This document shows positions 1-8,735 of a DNA stretch of 36,278 nt, in pieces. A program made the translations under genes and the position numbers. Every line of letters starts with the position of its first letter. Position 1 is the first letter of the stretch. The DNA comes from Nocardia paucivorans NBRC 100373. Lineage in GTDB: Bacteria; Actinomycetota; Actinomycetes; Mycobacteriales; Mycobacteriaceae. The stretch is taken from the NCBI RefSeq assembly GCF_000308675.1, contig NZ_BAGE01000032.1, forward strand, positions 1 to 36,278, given 5' to 3'. The notes under the pieces were generated by a model that did no database searches, was not told the DNA's origin, and saw only the letters and a list, made by a program, of their open reading frames with translations.

Positions 1-133
1 CGACCTTGTCGGTGGAGACCTCGAGCAACGGCTCGTCGACCTCGACCGTGTCTCCTTCCTGCTTCAGCCACCGCGTCACCGTTCCCTCGGTGACGCTCTC
101 ACCTAGAGCGGGCATCTGGACGGAGAAGGCCAT
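1..133 (-). CDS. sucB: 2-oxoacid dehydrogenase E2 component, N-terminal part (sucB/dlaT)
   Basis: Partial gene; only the first 44 codons lie in the window, read leftward from the ATG at 133. The visible protein begins [20 protein letters not shown] and continues through a lipoyl domain to the lipoylation motif STDKV, whose Lys is the predicted lipoyl-attachment site. This is the start of dihydrolipoamide acyltransferase, the E2 core of the pyruvate or 2-oxoglutarate dehydrogenase complex; actinobacteria use one E2 in a mixed complex. A GGAG-like ribosome site lies about 9 nt upstream. It is downstream of pepA on the same strand, matching the pepB-dlaT neighbourhood of M. tuberculosis (Rv2213-Rv2215). 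Which 2-oxoacid it serves cannot be read from this fragment. Confidence 0.9.
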   Translation of the reverse strand, partial: MAFSVQMPALGESVTEGTVTRWLKQEGDTVEVDEPLLEVSTDKV

Positions 134-507
134 GTCCGTTGACTCCTGACTGCTCGACGGGTCTACAACAGTTCATTCCGGTCGGTCCCGCCGCGGGTCG
201 CGGAGCGGTCCCGGCCAACATCATTGCGCTGGCACCGGAGATCCGTGTGGTTCTTGTTCCGCCGACCATCCTTGCATTCGCGTCGACACGTGGTAAGCGG
301 AGGGGGGAGGCTACCTTCGGGTAGCCGGGTTCCGTTGCGCCGGTTCCGCGGCGCGGGATCGCGGCTTCGGCGTGTCTCGCGTGTCGGCGCTCGGGACTCG
401 GGCCGTCGGCACCTGCGCTTCGGTCGCCGACACGCGAGACGGGCCACAACCCGTGCGGCCTCGTAGGACTCGGCGTGTCGTGGAGGCCGCGGTGGGTCGG
501 GCACGGT
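134..507. other. 374-bp intergenic region between pepA and sucB
   Basis: There is no convincing gene here. Open frames in this stretch are arginine-rich, lack ribosome sites and conserved features, and look like chance products of GC-rich DNA. The region holds the 16-bp inverted repeat at 374-440 (repeat copy A) and presumably the sucB promoter near 134-200. No U-tract terminator for pepA is evident. Confidence 0.6.
374..460 (+). repeat. Dispersed hairpin repeat, copy A
   Basis: Arms at 374-389 and 425-440 are a perfect 16-bp inverted repeat (GTCTCGCGTGTCGGCG and its complement) around a 35-nt loop containing CTCGGGACTCG and CTGCGCTTCGG. It is followed by GACGGGCCACAACCC. The loop and 3' flank match copies at 14670-14757 (opposite strand) and 16606-16675, so this is a repeat family rather than a lone terminator. 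It lies 68 nt downstream of the pepA stop. Confidence 0.6.
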
Positions 508-2019
508 TCACTCGGCCGCGATGTCCTCCAGGACCGAGATCAGGGTGCGGACGGGGACACCGGTGCCGCCCTTGCCGATATAGCCGAACGGGCCACCGGT
601 GTTGTAGGCCGGGCCCGCGATATCGATATGCGCCCATTGCACGTTCTCGGGCACGAATTCCTTCAGGAACAATCCGGCCGAGAGCATGCCGCCCCACCGG
701 TGCGAGGCCACATTGGCGATATCGGCGATCTTGGAATCGAGATCGGCGCGCAATTCGGCGGGCAGCGGCATGGCCCACCCGTGTTCGCCGACCTCACGGG
801 AGATACGGGCGACACGGTCCCGGAAATCGTCGGTGCCCATCACACCGGGGGTGCGGGTGCCCAGGGCGACCATCTGCGCGCCGGTGAGGGTGGCGACATC
901 GATCAGGTAGTGGGGATCGTCCTCGCCCGCCCGCACGATGGCGTCGGCGAGGATGAGGCGGCCCTCGGCGTCGGTGTTGAGGACCTCCACGGTGGTGCCG
1001 CCGTACTGGGTGAGCACGTCACCGGGACGCTGCGCCGTTCCGGACGGCATGTTCTCGGCCATGGGAACGGTGGCGGTGACGGTGATCGGCAGGCTCAGTC
1101 GGGCCGCCAGCAGGGTGGTGGCCACGACCGCGGCGGCGCCGGCCATATCCGAGGTCATGTTCTCCATGTTCGCGGCGGGTTTGATGGAGATACCGCCGGT
1201 GTCGAAGGTGATGCCCTTGCCGACCAGCGCGACCTTCTTCGCACCGCCCTCGTAGGTGATCCGCACCAGGCGCGGCGGGCGCGACGAACCCTTGCCGACG
1301 CCGAGCACCCCGCCGTACCCGCCCGCTTCGAGGGCCTGCTCGTCGAGCACCTCCACGGTCAGCCCGGCGGCCTCGGCCAAGATCTGCGCGCGAGCGGCGA
1401 ACTCGGCGGGATACAGGTGACTCGGCGGCGTGTTCACGAAATCCCGCGCGGTGGCGACGGCCTCGGCCACCAATTGGGCGCGCAACAGCGCATCGGACCC
1501 GAATTCCGGTTCCGGAACCAGTAGTTCGACCCGCGCCACCGGACGTGCGTCCGGTTTCGGGGCCGACTTCTCCGAACGGAACGGGGTGAAGGAGTATGCG
1601 CCCAGGTAGAAGCCCTCCGCGGCGGCGCCGATGTCCAGGCCGGACAAGGTGGTTACCGCCTTGCGCACACCGGTCAGCGACCGCGCGGCCACCCCCGCGC
1701 TGCGCCGGATCTGCTCGGCGTCGAATTCCTCGGCGCGGCCGAGTCCGACGGCCAGCACGCTGGTGACGTTCTCCAGTGCGGGTGGGGCCGGAATCCGGGT
1801 CAACGTTTCGGCTTTGCCCGTCGCGCCCACGGCGACGAGCTGTGCGGTCAGGCCGGCGCGGACCTCGGCGCCGAGAACATCGCTGAACAGATCCTCGGGA
1901 ACGATCACCGGACCGTCATCGGTGGTGACCAATCCGATGACGAGCACATCGGTATCGGGTTCGATGCTTTCGGTACGTGCCAATTCCGGTCCGAGGGGAC
2001 GATCTGCGACTGCGGTCAT
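508..2019 (-). CDS. pepA: Leucyl aminopeptidase (M17 family)
   Basis: 503-residue cytosolic metallo-exopeptidase that removes N-terminal residues, classically Leu, from peptides. The M17 hallmarks are present: [11 protein letters not shown] at about 266-276, with the Lys and Asp that bind the metals, SDMAGAA at 290, and the signature NTDAEGRL at 348-355. Family length is about 500, so it is complete. An in-frame extension to 2064 was rejected because the ATG at 2019 is preceded by TAGCCT plus 7 nt (a leaderless-type promoter) and, within that spacer, GAGGGG could act as a ribosome site. The TetR stop lies 10 nt upstream; the TAG stop codon is itself the start of the -10 hexamer. Orthologue by position: pepB, Rv2213. 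Confidence 0.95.
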   Translation of the reverse strand: MTAVADRPLGPELARTESIEPDTDVLVIGLVTTDDGPVIVPEDLFSDVLGAEVRAGLTAQLVAVGATGKAETLTRIPAPPALENVTSVLAVGLGRAEEFDAEQIRRSAGVAARSLTGVRKAVTTLSGLDIGAAAEGFYLGAYSFTPFRSEKSAPKPDARPVARVELLVPEPEFGSDALLRAQLVAEAVATARDFVNTPPSHLYPAEFAARAQILAEAAGLTVEVLDEQALEAGGYGGVLGVGKGSSRPPRLVRITYEGGAKKVALVGKGITFDTGGISIKPAANMENMTSDMAGAAAVVATTLLAARLSLPITVTATVPMAENMPSGTAQRPGDVLTQYGGTTVEVLNTDAEGRLILADAIVRAGEDDPHYLIDVATLTGAQMVALGTRTPGVMGTDDFRDRVARISREVGEHGWAMPLPAELRADLDSKIADIANVASHRWGGMLSAGLFLKEFVPENVQWAHIDIAGPAYNTGGPFGYIGKGGTGVPVRTLISVLEDIAAE

Positions 2020-2026
2020 GCCCCTC

Positions 2027-2032
2027 AGGCTA
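2027..2032 (-). promoter_or_regulatory. -10 hexamer TAGCCT of pepA
   Basis: TAGCCT lies 7 nt before the pepA ATG and overlaps the TAG stop codon of the upstream TetR gene. The spacing predicts a transcript starting at or next to the start codon. Confidence 0.5.
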
Positions 2033-2830
2033 TTCGGTTGCCGTCCGGTAGCGCACCGCGACACCGTCGAGCAGCATGTCGACCGCGGCGGCCAGCAGAT
2101 CGTCGAAATCGATATCGGGCGGGCCGTCGGTCGGCGAGAAAACCTTGTACAGGGTGGGGCGGGCAGCCGGGTCGATGAGCTCGGTCATATCGGGCGGAGG
2201 GTCGTCGTCGGAGGCGGCGCCGATGCGGTCGGTTCGTTCCGCCGTCCACAGCAGAGCCAAGCCCTGCACCAGGCCGGAACAGCTCAGATATGCCGCCAGC
2301 AGGTCGGTGCGGGACAGACGCAGTTCGTCCAGGGCCGACATGGCGCGTTCCAGTGTGTCGAACAGGGCGGGACCGAGCGGTGGGCGGCTGCGGGCCAGGA
2401 CCGGCAACATCCATGGATGGCGTCGGTAGAGCAGCCACTCCTGGAGTGCCTCGTGCCGTAGCCGCGCCCGCCAGTCGGTGAGGTCGCCGGGCGGCTCCGG
2501 GATCTCGGCCAGCACCAGTTCCGCCATGGCCGCCAGCAGATGTTTCCGATCGGGGAAATGTCGGTACAGGGCGGCGGTGGCCACGCCGAGCTCACCGGCC
2601 AGACGGCGCATGGACAGGCCGTCCAGACCGGTGTGATCGGCCAGGGCGACGGCGGTGCGAGTGATGCCGACCGTGGTCAATCGGTCGGGACGATGTCGGC
2701 GCGGGGGCGTGGTCGGGACCCGGCGTGCCCGGTAGGCGCGGGCCTGGCAGGACCGGGAGCAGTAGCGGCGTCGCCGGCCGCGCGGGGGTTGGCTCAAGGG
2801 GAGGTCGCAGACCGCGCAGGACGTTGTCAC
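2030..2830 (-). CDS. TetR-family regulator with N-terminal Cys cluster
   Basis: 266-residue transcriptional regulator. Residues 5-28 carry C5-x2-C8-x15-C24-x3-C28 in a run rich in Arg ([13 protein letters not shown]), which looks like a small zinc-binding module. A TetR helix-turn-helix follows at about 50-105 ([20 protein letters not shown]), then a helical ligand-binding domain with VLARSRPP and LVQGLALLW, similar to the TetR_C domain of many actinobacterial regulators. GTG at 2830 is chosen because it retains the Cys cluster; the frame is open much further upstream, but that part is antisense to the acetyltransferase gene. An 18-bp inverted repeat at 2844-2861 lies just upstream and is a likely operator. 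Ligand and metal binding are inferred. Confidence 0.85.
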   Translation of the reverse strand: MTTSCAVCDLPLSQPPRGRRRRYCSRSCQARAYRARRVPTTPPRRHRPDRLTTVGITRTAVALADHTGLDGLSMRRLAGELGVATAALYRHFPDRKHLLAAMAELVLAEIPEPPGDLTDWRARLRHEALQEWLLYRRHPWMLPVLARSRPPLGPALFDTLERAMSALDELRLSRTDLLAAYLSCSGLVQGLALLWTAERTDRIGAASDDDPPPDMTELIDPAARPTLYKVFSPTDGPPDIDFDDLLAAAVDMLLDGVAVRYRTATE

Positions 2831-2843
2831 GGACTCGATTTCA

Positions 2844-2861
2844 TCACACGAAACAGTGTGA
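2844..2861. promoter_or_regulatory. Candidate TetR operator (TCACAC-N6-GTGTGA)
   Basis: Perfect 6-bp arms around GAAACA lie in the TetR/GNAT intergenic region, 14-31 nt upstream of the TetR GTG and next to the predicted -35 of the GNAT gene. Position and symmetry suit autoregulation and control of the divergent gene. Confidence 0.5.
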
Positions 2862-2915
2862 CGAAACGCTGGTGACAGCGGTGGGATCTGCCTAATTTCG
2901 CATTTCGAAACGCTG
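2862..2915 (+). repeat. Direct repeat CGAAACGCTG x2 in the GNAT promoter region
   Basis: The 10-mer occurs at 2862-2871 and again at 2906-2915, 44 bp apart (about four helical turns), flanking the predicted -10. It may be a second regulator site. Confidence 0.4.
2870..2898 (+). promoter_or_regulatory. Predicted promoter of the GNAT gene
   Basis: TGGTGA (2870-2875), 17-bp spacer, TAATTT (2893-2898). TAATTT is one of the few AT-rich hexamers in the area. A start near 2904 would give a leader of about 35 nt containing AGAGAGG before the ATG at 2939. Confidence 0.4.
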
Positions 2916-2938
2916 TTCACACAGAGAGGCGCACCCTG

Positions 2939-3550
2939 ATGGGCACCGAATTGGATGTATGGCGGGCCGAGCCCTCCGATTACGACGCGGTGGTGGCGGC
3001 CTTCGCGGCGGCCACGCCGGACGAGGCGGTCACGGCCTGGATCGCGGAGGGGCACCCGATCGAAGAGCTGATCACCGGTTTCGTTCCCGCCACCGTCGAA
3101 CGAGGGTTGCGGGACGGCGAGATCTGGTTGGCCGGAGTCGAGGGGCGAATATGGACGGTATCCGTCTGGCAGACCATCACCTCGGTCGACCGATTCGTCA
3201 CCGAGGCCGCGGCCACCGCCGAACAGGCCGAACAGGTGCCGGATGTCCGACCGTTGCAACGGGCGGCATACCTCACCGCCCTGCTCGCGCGGGAACACCC
3301 ACGCGAATTCCCGCACAGCTATCTGCAGGTGATGGTTACCGTTCCGGAGTTTCGCAGCCGGGGCGCGGGCGCCGCCATCCTCGCCCGGCAGGTGCGCGCG
3401 CTCGGCGATATCGGGATGCCCGCGTTCCTGGAGGCGAGTACGGAACGCTCGGCGCGGCTGTACGCGCGGCACGGATTCGCGCGTGAGGGCGCGACCCATA
3501 CGTTGCCCGAGAACGGACCGACCCTCATCCCCATGTGGTGCCGGGTTTGA
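2939..3550 (+). CDS. GNAT-family N-acetyltransferase
   Basis: 203-residue acetyltransferase that would transfer acetyl from acetyl-CoA to an unknown amine. The acetyl-CoA pyrophosphate loop is visible as RSRGAGA (139-145) after strand VMVTVPEF, followed by helix AAILARQVRAL; motif B is SARLYARHGF at 171-180. The ATG at 2939 has AGAGAGG about 10 nt upstream. It is transcribed divergently from the Cys-cluster TetR gene across a 108-bp region holding an inverted-repeat operator and a direct repeat, so TetR control is likely. No substrate can be assigned; resistance-type acetyltransferases often have this arrangement, but that is inference. Confidence 0.85.
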   Translation: MGTELDVWRAEPSDYDAVVAAFAAATPDEAVTAWIAEGHPIEELITGFVPATVERGLRDGEIWLAGVEGRIWTVSVWQTITSVDRFVTEAAATAEQAEQVPDVRPLQRAAYLTALLAREHPREFPHSYLQVMVTVPEFRSRGAGAAILARQVRALGDIGMPAFLEASTERSARLYARHGFAREGATHTLPENGPTLIPMWCRV

Positions 3551-3603
3551 GGTCGCCCGGCGGGACGTGGTGAATCGGGGTTTTCCCGTGCGCCTCGGCG
3601 TTT

Positions 3604-3617
3604 CGGCGATATCGCCG
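3604..3617. repeat. 14-bp perfect palindrome between GNAT and gcvT
   Basis: CGGCGATATCGCCG lies 54 nt downstream of the GNAT stop. It could form a small hairpin or be a dyad binding site; no U-tract follows. The rest of the 167-bp gap holds only the gcvT promoter. Confidence 0.3.
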
Positions 3618-3705
3618 CGGGTTCGGAACCGGATGGGCGCCGGTGGTGCGCATCGGGGCCCCGACCACGCCGTGGCATGCCGGCCGGCTTCGTCGGTCGG
3701 CGGGT

Positions 3706-3711
3706 TAAGCT
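3706..3711 (+). promoter_or_regulatory. -10 hexamer TAAGCT of gcvT
   Basis: TAAGCT is 6 nt before the GTG start of gcvT with no ribosome site between, the spacing of a leaderless transcript. Confidence 0.5.
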
Positions 3712-3717
3712 CGCCCG

Positions 3718-4812
3718 GTGAGTGACTCCGACCTGCTCCAGGGCCCCATCCACACAGTGCATGCCGAACTCGGCGCGCGATTCGCGCCGTTCGGGGGGTG
3801 GGAGATGCCGGTGCAGTACGCAGGCACGGTGACCGAACACCGGGCCGTGCGCAATACCGTGGGGCTGTTCGATGTGAGCCATCTCGGGAAGGCGACGGTC
3901 CGCGGTCCGGGTGCGGCCGAGTTCGTGAACTCGGCGCTGACCAACGATCTGGAGCGGATCGCTCCCGGTAAGGCGCAGTACACGCTGTGCTGCGCCGACG
4001 ACGGGGGCGTGATCGACGATCTGATCGCCTACTACGTGGGCGATGCCGAGATCTTCCTGGTGCCCAATGCCGCCAACACCGCCGCGGTGGTGGCCCGGTT
4101 GCAGGACGCCGCGCCGGATGCCGTCACCGTGACGAACGACCACCGTGCCTATGCGGTGTTCGCGGTGCAGGGTCCGCGGTCGGCGTCGGTGTTGGACGCA
4201 CTCGGGCTGCCCTCCGATCTGGCGTATATGGCCTTCACCGACGCCGAATGGGAGGGGCGTTCGGTACGGGTGTGTCGGACCGGCTACACCGGCGAACACG
4301 GCTACGAACTGTTGCCCCGCTGGGACGACGCCGAACCTCTGTTCCGGGCGTTGGTCGAGCAGGCGCGCAATGCCGGCGGTGAGATCGCCGGGCTGGGCGC
4401 GCGCGACACCCTGCGCACCGAGATGGGCTATCCGCTGCACGGCCACGAGCTCTCGCCGGAGATCACCCCGGTGCAGGCGCGGACCGGGTGGGCCGTGGGC
4501 TGGGCCAAGGCCCGGTTCTGGGGCAAGGCCGCGCTGGAGAAGGAGAAAGCGGCCGGTCCCCGGCGAATCCTGCTGGGATTGAAGGCGAACGCCCGTGGGG
4601 TGCCGCGGGCGGGGCAGACCGTGCTGCGCGCGGGGGAACAAGTCGGTGTGACGACCTCCGGGACGTTCTCGCCGACCCTGGAGACCGGGATCGCGCTCGC
4701 GCTGCTCGACCCGTCGGTCGAAGTGGGAGCCGAGGTGGAGGTGGATGTGCGCGGCCGGAAGTTGAGCTGCACCGTCGTCCGGCCGCCGTTCGTTCCGGCC
4801 CGTACCACGTGA
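3718..4812 (+). CDS. gcvT: Glycine cleavage system aminomethyltransferase (T protein)
   Basis: 364 residues, the usual T-protein length. It moves the methylene group from the aminomethyl-lipoyl H protein to tetrahydrofolate, releasing ammonia. Visible family features: GRF-like [13 protein letters not shown] near 22-34, the acidic pair in [10 protein letters not shown] (D100/D101) at the folate site, [30 protein letters not shown], and a C-terminal barrel with [18 protein letters not shown]. The GTG start gives [12 protein letters not shown]. It is followed by ilvE on the same strand, 64 bp downstream, as in M. tuberculosis Rv2211c-Rv2210c. The other glycine cleavage genes are not in the window. 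Confidence 0.95.
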   Translation: MSDSDLLQGPIHTVHAELGARFAPFGGWEMPVQYAGTVTEHRAVRNTVGLFDVSHLGKATVRGPGAAEFVNSALTNDLERIAPGKAQYTLCCADDGGVIDDLIAYYVGDAEIFLVPNAANTAAVVARLQDAAPDAVTVTNDHRAYAVFAVQGPRSASVLDALGLPSDLAYMAFTDAEWEGRSVRVCRTGYTGEHGYELLPRWDDAEPLFRALVEQARNAGGEIAGLGARDTLRTEMGYPLHGHELSPEITPVQARTGWAVGWAKARFWGKAALEKEKAAGPRRILLGLKANARGVPRAGQTVLRAGEQVGVTTSGTFSPTLETGIALALLDPSVEVGAEVEVDVRGRKLSCTVVRPPFVPARTT

Positions 4813-4863
4813 GGCGTGGTCGCCAGTGCCGGACCACCGGATCGGCGGTGCGGACCGACACCA

Positions 4864-4869
4864 TAGACT
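4864..4869 (+). promoter_or_regulatory. -10 hexamer TAGACT of ilvE
   Basis: TAGACT lies 7 nt before the ilvE ATG at 4877; no Shine-Dalgarno is present. It supports a separate leaderless ilvE transcript and this start rather than the in-frame ATG at 4826. Confidence 0.55.
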
Positions 4870-4876
4870 TCTGCGT

Positions 4877-5977
4877 ATGACCACCGCCGCACAGTTCACC
4901 CGGATCCCCCATCCCGCGCCCACCTCGGCGCAGCGGGTACAGGAGATTCTGGCGGCGCCCGGGTTCGGCCGGTACTTCACCGACCACATGGTCACCATCG
5001 ACTACACCGAAAGCGATGGTTGGACCAACGCCCGCGTCGAACCCTACGGTACGCTCACCATGGACCCGGCGACCATGGTGTTCCACTACGGGCAGGCCAT
5101 CTTCGAGGGGCTCAAGGCGTACCGCCAGCCGGACGGTAGCGTCGCCTGCTTCCGAATCGATGCCAATGCCGCCCGTTTCCGCAGGTCCGCCCGTCGGATG
5201 GCAATGGCGGAACTTCCCGACGAGCTGTTCATCGAATCCGTGCGGCAGCTGCTCGAGGTCGACCGTGCCTGGGTACCGGCGGCCGGCGGGGAAGAATCGC
5301 TGTACCTGCGTCCGTTCATGATCTCCACCGAGGCCGGACTCGGGGTCAAACCCGCTTCGGCGTACAAGTACCTGCTGCTCGGCTCACCGGCCGGCGCGTA
5401 CTTCCCACGCGGGGTGAAACCGGTGCGGGTGTGGTTGTCCACCGAGTACGTGCGCGCCGCGCCCGGCGGCACCGGTGAGGCGAAGGTCGCGGGCAACTAC
5501 GCGGCCTCGTTGCTCGCGCAGGCCGAGGCCACCGCGAAGGGGTGCGATCAGGTGGTGTGGTTGGACGCCTGCGAACGCCGGTACGTCGAGGAGATGGGCA
5601 CCAACAACCTGTTCTTCGTGTTCGGGTCCGGTACCGACGCCCGTCTGGTCACCCCGGAGCTGTCCGGTTCGCTGCTGCCCGGTATCACCCGTGATTCGCT
5701 GCTGACCCTGGCCGCCGAGGCCGGCTATCAGGTCACCGAGCGCAAGGTGACGGTGGAGGAATGGCGGGCCGGTGCGGAGTCGGGCGAGATCAGCGAGGTG
5801 TTCGCATGTGGGACCGCGGCGGTCATCACCCCCGTCGGGTCGGTGTGCTCCGAGGACGGGGAATTCACCATCGGTGACGGGCAGACCGGCGAGGTCACCA
5901 TGGCGCTGCGGGAAACGCTCACCGGGATCCAGCGCGGCACCTTCGCCGATGTGCACGGCTGGATGCGCACCTTCTGA
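4877..5977 (+). CDS. ilvE: Branched-chain amino acid aminotransferase
   Basis: 366-residue class IV PLP aminotransferase, exchanging amino groups between Leu/Ile/Val and their 2-oxo acids with glutamate as partner. The PLP Lys is K203 in [13 protein letters not shown]; other class IV features are [14 protein letters not shown] (69-82), [10 protein letters not shown], the phosphate-binding segment [12 protein letters not shown] and [14 protein letters not shown] near the C-terminus. The start at 4877 ([13 protein letters not shown]) is fixed by the -10 hexamer; an upstream extension adds 17 unlikely residues. It ends convergently with the hydrolase gene at 6044 with a hairpin between them. Confidence 0.96.
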   Translation: MTTAAQFTRIPHPAPTSAQRVQEILAAPGFGRYFTDHMVTIDYTESDGWTNARVEPYGTLTMDPATMVFHYGQAIFEGLKAYRQPDGSVACFRIDANAARFRRSARRMAMAELPDELFIESVRQLLEVDRAWVPAAGGEESLYLRPFMISTEAGLGVKPASAYKYLLLGSPAGAYFPRGVKPVRVWLSTEYVRAAPGGTGEAKVAGNYAASLLAQAEATAKGCDQVVWLDACERRYVEEMGTNNLFFVFGSGTDARLVTPELSGSLLPGITRDSLLTLAAEAGYQVTERKVTVEEWRAGAESGEISEVFACGTAAVITPVGSVCSEDGEFTIGDGQTGEVTMALRETLTGIQRGTFADVHGWMRTF

Positions 5978-5989
5978 GAAGCCGAACGA

Positions 5990-6031
5990 CCGAACGACGC
6001 GAACCCCGCCGGGGATCATCGCGCCGTTCGG
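5990..6031. terminator. Bidirectional hairpin between ilvE and the MBL hydrolase
   Basis: Arms 5990-6001 (CCGAACGACGCG) and 6020-6031 (CGCGCCGTTCGG) pair over 12 bp with one mismatch on the plus-strand RNA (G-U on the other strand); an inner CCCC/GGGG adds to the stem. It fills the 66-bp convergent gap. There is no U-tract, as is common in actinobacteria. Confidence 0.55.
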
Positions 6032-6043
6032 GGTCTCGGCGGG

Positions 6044-6757
6044 TCAGCCGGGCATGAGGGTCTGCCATTCGGCCAGGGAACGCGGGCGGAACACATAGTT
6101 GTTGTCGCGGATGGTGTTCAGCGGCGCATGTGGATCGGGGGAGTACCAGTGACCGGGGTAGACGGTCGGGTTGATCGACATCTCGGCCAGATAGCGCAGG
6201 CTTCGGTACATGGCCTCGGAGTCGCCACCGGGGAAGTCGGTGCGACCGCAGCCGTCGATGAACAGCGTGTCGCCGGAGATGAGCCGGTCCTCGAACAGGA
6301 AGCACTGGCTGCCGGGAGTGTGACCGGGCGTATGCAGCAATTCGATCTCGAAGGCGCCGACGGTGATCTTGTCGCCGTGCCCGTGCCCGGTGAGTTCACT
6401 CGGCGCGATCCCGGTGACATTGGCCACCCAGGGTAACTCCTCGCTGTTGACGTGCACCGGGACGCCGGTCTTCTCCAACAGCTCCCGCACCCCGCGCAGG
6501 GTGAAACCCATCATGGAGCCGCCGACATGATCGGGGTGGTGGTGGGTGGCCAACACACCGGATAGTTTCAGCCCGTCGCCGGCGGCGATATCGGCCAGCT
6601 CACCCGCCGCGTACGCCGGGTCGACGACCACGCACTCCCCGGTTTCCCGGTCGCCGATGAGATAGGCGAAATTGCGCATCTGCGTCGCGATCGGGTCGCC
6701 CACGGCGAAATCCCGCCCGGCCAACAGTTGACGAAAGTACAGGCGTTCGGCTGACAT
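6044..6757 (-). CDS. Metallo-beta-lactamase-fold hydrolase (glyoxalase II-like)
   Basis: 237 residues. The binuclear zinc site is complete: THHHPDH at 71-77, HTPGHTPGS around 140-150, ISGDTLF with the bridging Asp, and a final His in YPGHWY. The layout resembles glyoxalase II and persulfide dioxygenase-type proteins, which cleave thioesters or oxidise thiol persulfides; in this lineage the thiol would be mycothiol. Substrate is inferred only. The ATG at 6757 has GGAGGT directly before it and TAGTGT 6 nt upstream, so either leaderless or very tight ribosome-site initiation is possible. It lies downstream of cobS on the same strand with a 102-bp gap. Confidence 0.85.
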   Translation of the reverse strand: MSAERLYFRQLLAGRDFAVGDPIATQMRNFAYLIGDRETGECVVVDPAYAAGELADIAAGDGLKLSGVLATHHHPDHVGGSMMGFTLRGVRELLEKTGVPVHVNSEELPWVANVTGIAPSELTGHGHGDKITVGAFEIELLHTPGHTPGSQCFLFEDRLISGDTLFIDGCGRTDFPGGDSEAMYRSLRYLAEMSINPTVYPGHWYSPDPHAPLNTIRDNNYVFRPRSLAEWQTLMPG

Positions 6758-6763
6758 ACCTCC

Positions 6764-6769
6764 ACACTA
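6764..6769 (-). promoter_or_regulatory. -10 hexamer TAGTGT of the MBL hydrolase
   Basis: TAGTGT is 6 nt before the ATG. The spacer is GGAGGT, so the element could instead be coincidental with a ribosome site. Confidence 0.4.
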
Positions 6770-6787
6770 AGGCTCGCATTGTCGCGA

Positions 6788-6804
6788 CGGGCAGCGAGTG
6801 CCCG
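6788..6804 (-). terminator. Small hairpin downstream of cobS
   Basis: CGGGCA-N5-TGCCCG, a 6-bp perfect stem with 5-nt loop, about 56 nt beyond the cobS stop. Weak evidence: the stem is short and no U-tract follows. Confidence 0.3.
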
Positions 6805-6859
6805 CATGCGTTTCGGCCGCTGTCACATGCCTTGCCGAGGCGGTCCGTGGGCCGCGGTT

Positions 6860-7600
6860 TCAGGCGGCGAGCGCGAAACCGAGCGCCGCCACCGTGGTGG
6901 TGATTTCGACCGTGGCGCCGAGCACGTCACCGGACAGACCACCGATTCGGCGCACACAGTGCCGCACCAGCGGCGCGGTGATTCCCGTCGCGACCAGGAC
7001 GACCAACGGCCCCGCCCAGAGGGTGGCCGGGATCGCGAACACACCTGCCCCCGCCGCCACCACGGTCCATCCGAGGGCCGTGAACGGCGACTGTGTGCCC
7101 GCCACCAGCGCGCCGAACCACGCGCCGGGAGCGGCGTCCACCCCGCGCCGACACGCCGTCACCACTGCGACCCGACCGAGCGCCACCGCCAAACCCACCG
7201 AGAACCACCGCTCGGCAGCGGCCAACTCCGCGAATGCCAAGGCCTGGATACCGATGGCGAAACCGAGCGCCGCCACACCGAACGGGCCCGCGCCGCCGCT
7301 CTTCATCACCTCCCGGGCCCGCTCCGGCGGACCATAGGTGCCGAGCCCGTCGAAGGTGTCGGCCAGACCGTCCAGGTGCATTCCGCGGGTCGCCGATGCC
7401 AATACGGCGACGGCGGCCATCCCGGCGGCCGGGCCGGCCGGGTGCAACAACCACAGCACGCCGACCGCCACCCCGCCCAGAAGCGCACCCACCAGCGGCG
7501 CCACGGCGATGGCCCGCCCCGCGATACGCCGATCGACCTCTGTCGGTCCGCGCGCGGGCACGACGGTGAGCCAGGACACGGCCAGAACCAGCGAGGTCAC
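6860..7600 (-). CDS. cobS: Adenosylcobinamide-GDP ribazoletransferase (cobalamin-5'-phosphate synthase)
   Basis: 246-residue polytopic membrane enzyme that joins adenosylcobinamide-GDP to alpha-ribazole (or its phosphate), the last step of nucleotide-loop assembly in vitamin B12. The active-site signature is MHLDGLADTFDGL at about 74-86, followed by MKSGGAGPFG; the rest is Ala/Val/Leu-rich membrane helices. GTG start at 7600, 10 nt after the cobT stop, so cobT-cobS form one transcript with no separate promoter visible. Syntenic with Rv2208. Confidence 0.94.
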   Translation of the reverse strand: MTSLVLAVSWLTVVPARGPTEVDRRIAGRAIAVAPLVGALLGGVAVGVLWLLHPAGPAAGMAAVAVLASATRGMHLDGLADTFDGLGTYGPPERAREVMKSGGAGPFGVAALGFAIGIQALAFAELAAAERWFSVGLAVALGRVAVVTACRRGVDAAPGAWFGALVAGTQSPFTALGWTVVAAGAGVFAIPATLWAGPLVVLVATGITAPLVRHCVRRIGGLSGDVLGATVEITTTVAALGFALAA

Positions 7601-7610
7601 CGAGCCGCGA

Positions 7611-8687
7611 TCACTTCCGCAGTTCCACCGGACGATCCGGGTCGGCGTCGCGGGTACTCACCCCGGCCTCGGCGAAGGTCGACATCTCGGCGAGGGCGGC
7701 GACGGCGGCCCGCAGGATCGGCAGCACGGTGAGCGCTCCGGAACCCTCGCCCAACCGCATCTGCAGATCCACCAGCGGGTCGAGATGCAATTTGCGCAGG
7801 GCGAGCGTATGCGCGGGTTCGGTGGAGCGGTGCCCGGCCAGCCACCACGCGGACGCACCCGCCGCCAGCTCTTCGGCCATCAGGGCGGCGGCGGTGACCA
7901 CCACCCCGTCCAAGATCACCGGGGTGCGGCGGACGGCCGCCTGGGCGAGGAACGCCGTCATGGCGGCGATATCGGCACCACCGACCGTGCGCAGCAACTC
8001 CACCGGCTCTCGGGCCACCGGACGCGCCCGGCGCATGGCATCGCGGATGGCGGCCACCTTGCGCATCCAGCCGTGGTCATCGATACCGGTTCCGCGGCCC
8101 ACCGCCGCCACCGGCTCGGTATCGGTGAGGGTGGCGATCAGCACGGTCGCCGGGGTGGTGTTGCCGATACCCATATCACCGACGACGAGCAGATCGGCAC
8201 CCGCATCGATCTCCTCGTCGGCCACGGCCCGGCCCGCCGCGAGCGCCGCGGCGACCTCGTCGGTGGTGAGCGCGTCCTCCCGGTCGATGCGTCCGCACGA
8301 TCGGCGCACCTTGTACCTGCCCACCGCGGGATCGGTCTCGGCGTCCACGGCCATATCGACCACCCGCACCGTGGCCCCCGCGATCTCCGCCAGCGCGTTC
8401 ACCGCCGCCCCACCGGCGAGGAAATTGGCGACCATCTGCGCGGTCACCTCACTCGGATACGCGGAGACCCCCTGTCGGGCCACCCCGTGATCCCCGGCGA
8501 ACACCACCACCCGGGCCCGCTCGAACTGCTTCGGCGGACACACCCCTTGGCAGGCGGCCACCCAGGCGCCGAGTGTCTCCAACCTGCCCAGCGACCCGGC
8601 GGGTTTGGTGAGCTGTTGATGCCGTTGCTCCGCGGCGGCGCGGACCTGCGCGTCCGGCGGCGCGACCGCTCCGAATCCCTGTGTCAC
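7611..8687 (-). CDS. cobT: Nicotinate-nucleotide:dimethylbenzimidazole phosphoribosyltransferase
   Basis: 358 residues, full length. It activates 5,6-dimethylbenzimidazole by transferring phosphoribose from nicotinate mononucleotide, giving alpha-ribazole-5'-phosphate for CobS. Visible features: [12 protein letters not shown] near the N-terminus, [32 protein letters not shown] in the middle, [16 protein letters not shown], and [12 protein letters not shown] whose Glu (about E314) is the expected catalytic base. GTG start at 8687, preceded at 6 nt by TACCCT. Followed closely by cobS. Confidence 0.95.
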   Translation of the reverse strand: MTQGFGAVAPPDAQVRAAAEQRHQQLTKPAGSLGRLETLGAWVAACQGVCPPKQFERARVVVFAGDHGVARQGVSAYPSEVTAQMVANFLAGGAAVNALAEIAGATVRVVDMAVDAETDPAVGRYKVRRSCGRIDREDALTTDEVAAALAAGRAVADEEIDAGADLLVVGDMGIGNTTPATVLIATLTDTEPVAAVGRGTGIDDHGWMRKVAAIRDAMRRARPVAREPVELLRTVGGADIAAMTAFLAQAAVRRTPVILDGVVVTAAALMAEELAAGASAWWLAGHRSTEPAHTLALRKLHLDPLVDLQMRLGEGSGALTVLPILRAAVAALAEMSTFAEAGVSTRDADPDRPVELRK

Positions 8688-8693
8688 CGGGCA

Positions 8694-8699
8694 AGGGTA
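8694..8699 (-). promoter_or_regulatory. -10 hexamer TACCCT of cobT
   Basis: TACCCT then 6 nt then the GTG start. It implies that cobT-cobS is transcribed without a leader, which leaves no room for a cobalamin riboswitch in this position. Confidence 0.5.
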
Positions 8700-8735
8700 A
8701 CGCGCGGGGGTCGGCTCCTCGGGCGGGTGGAGCGC

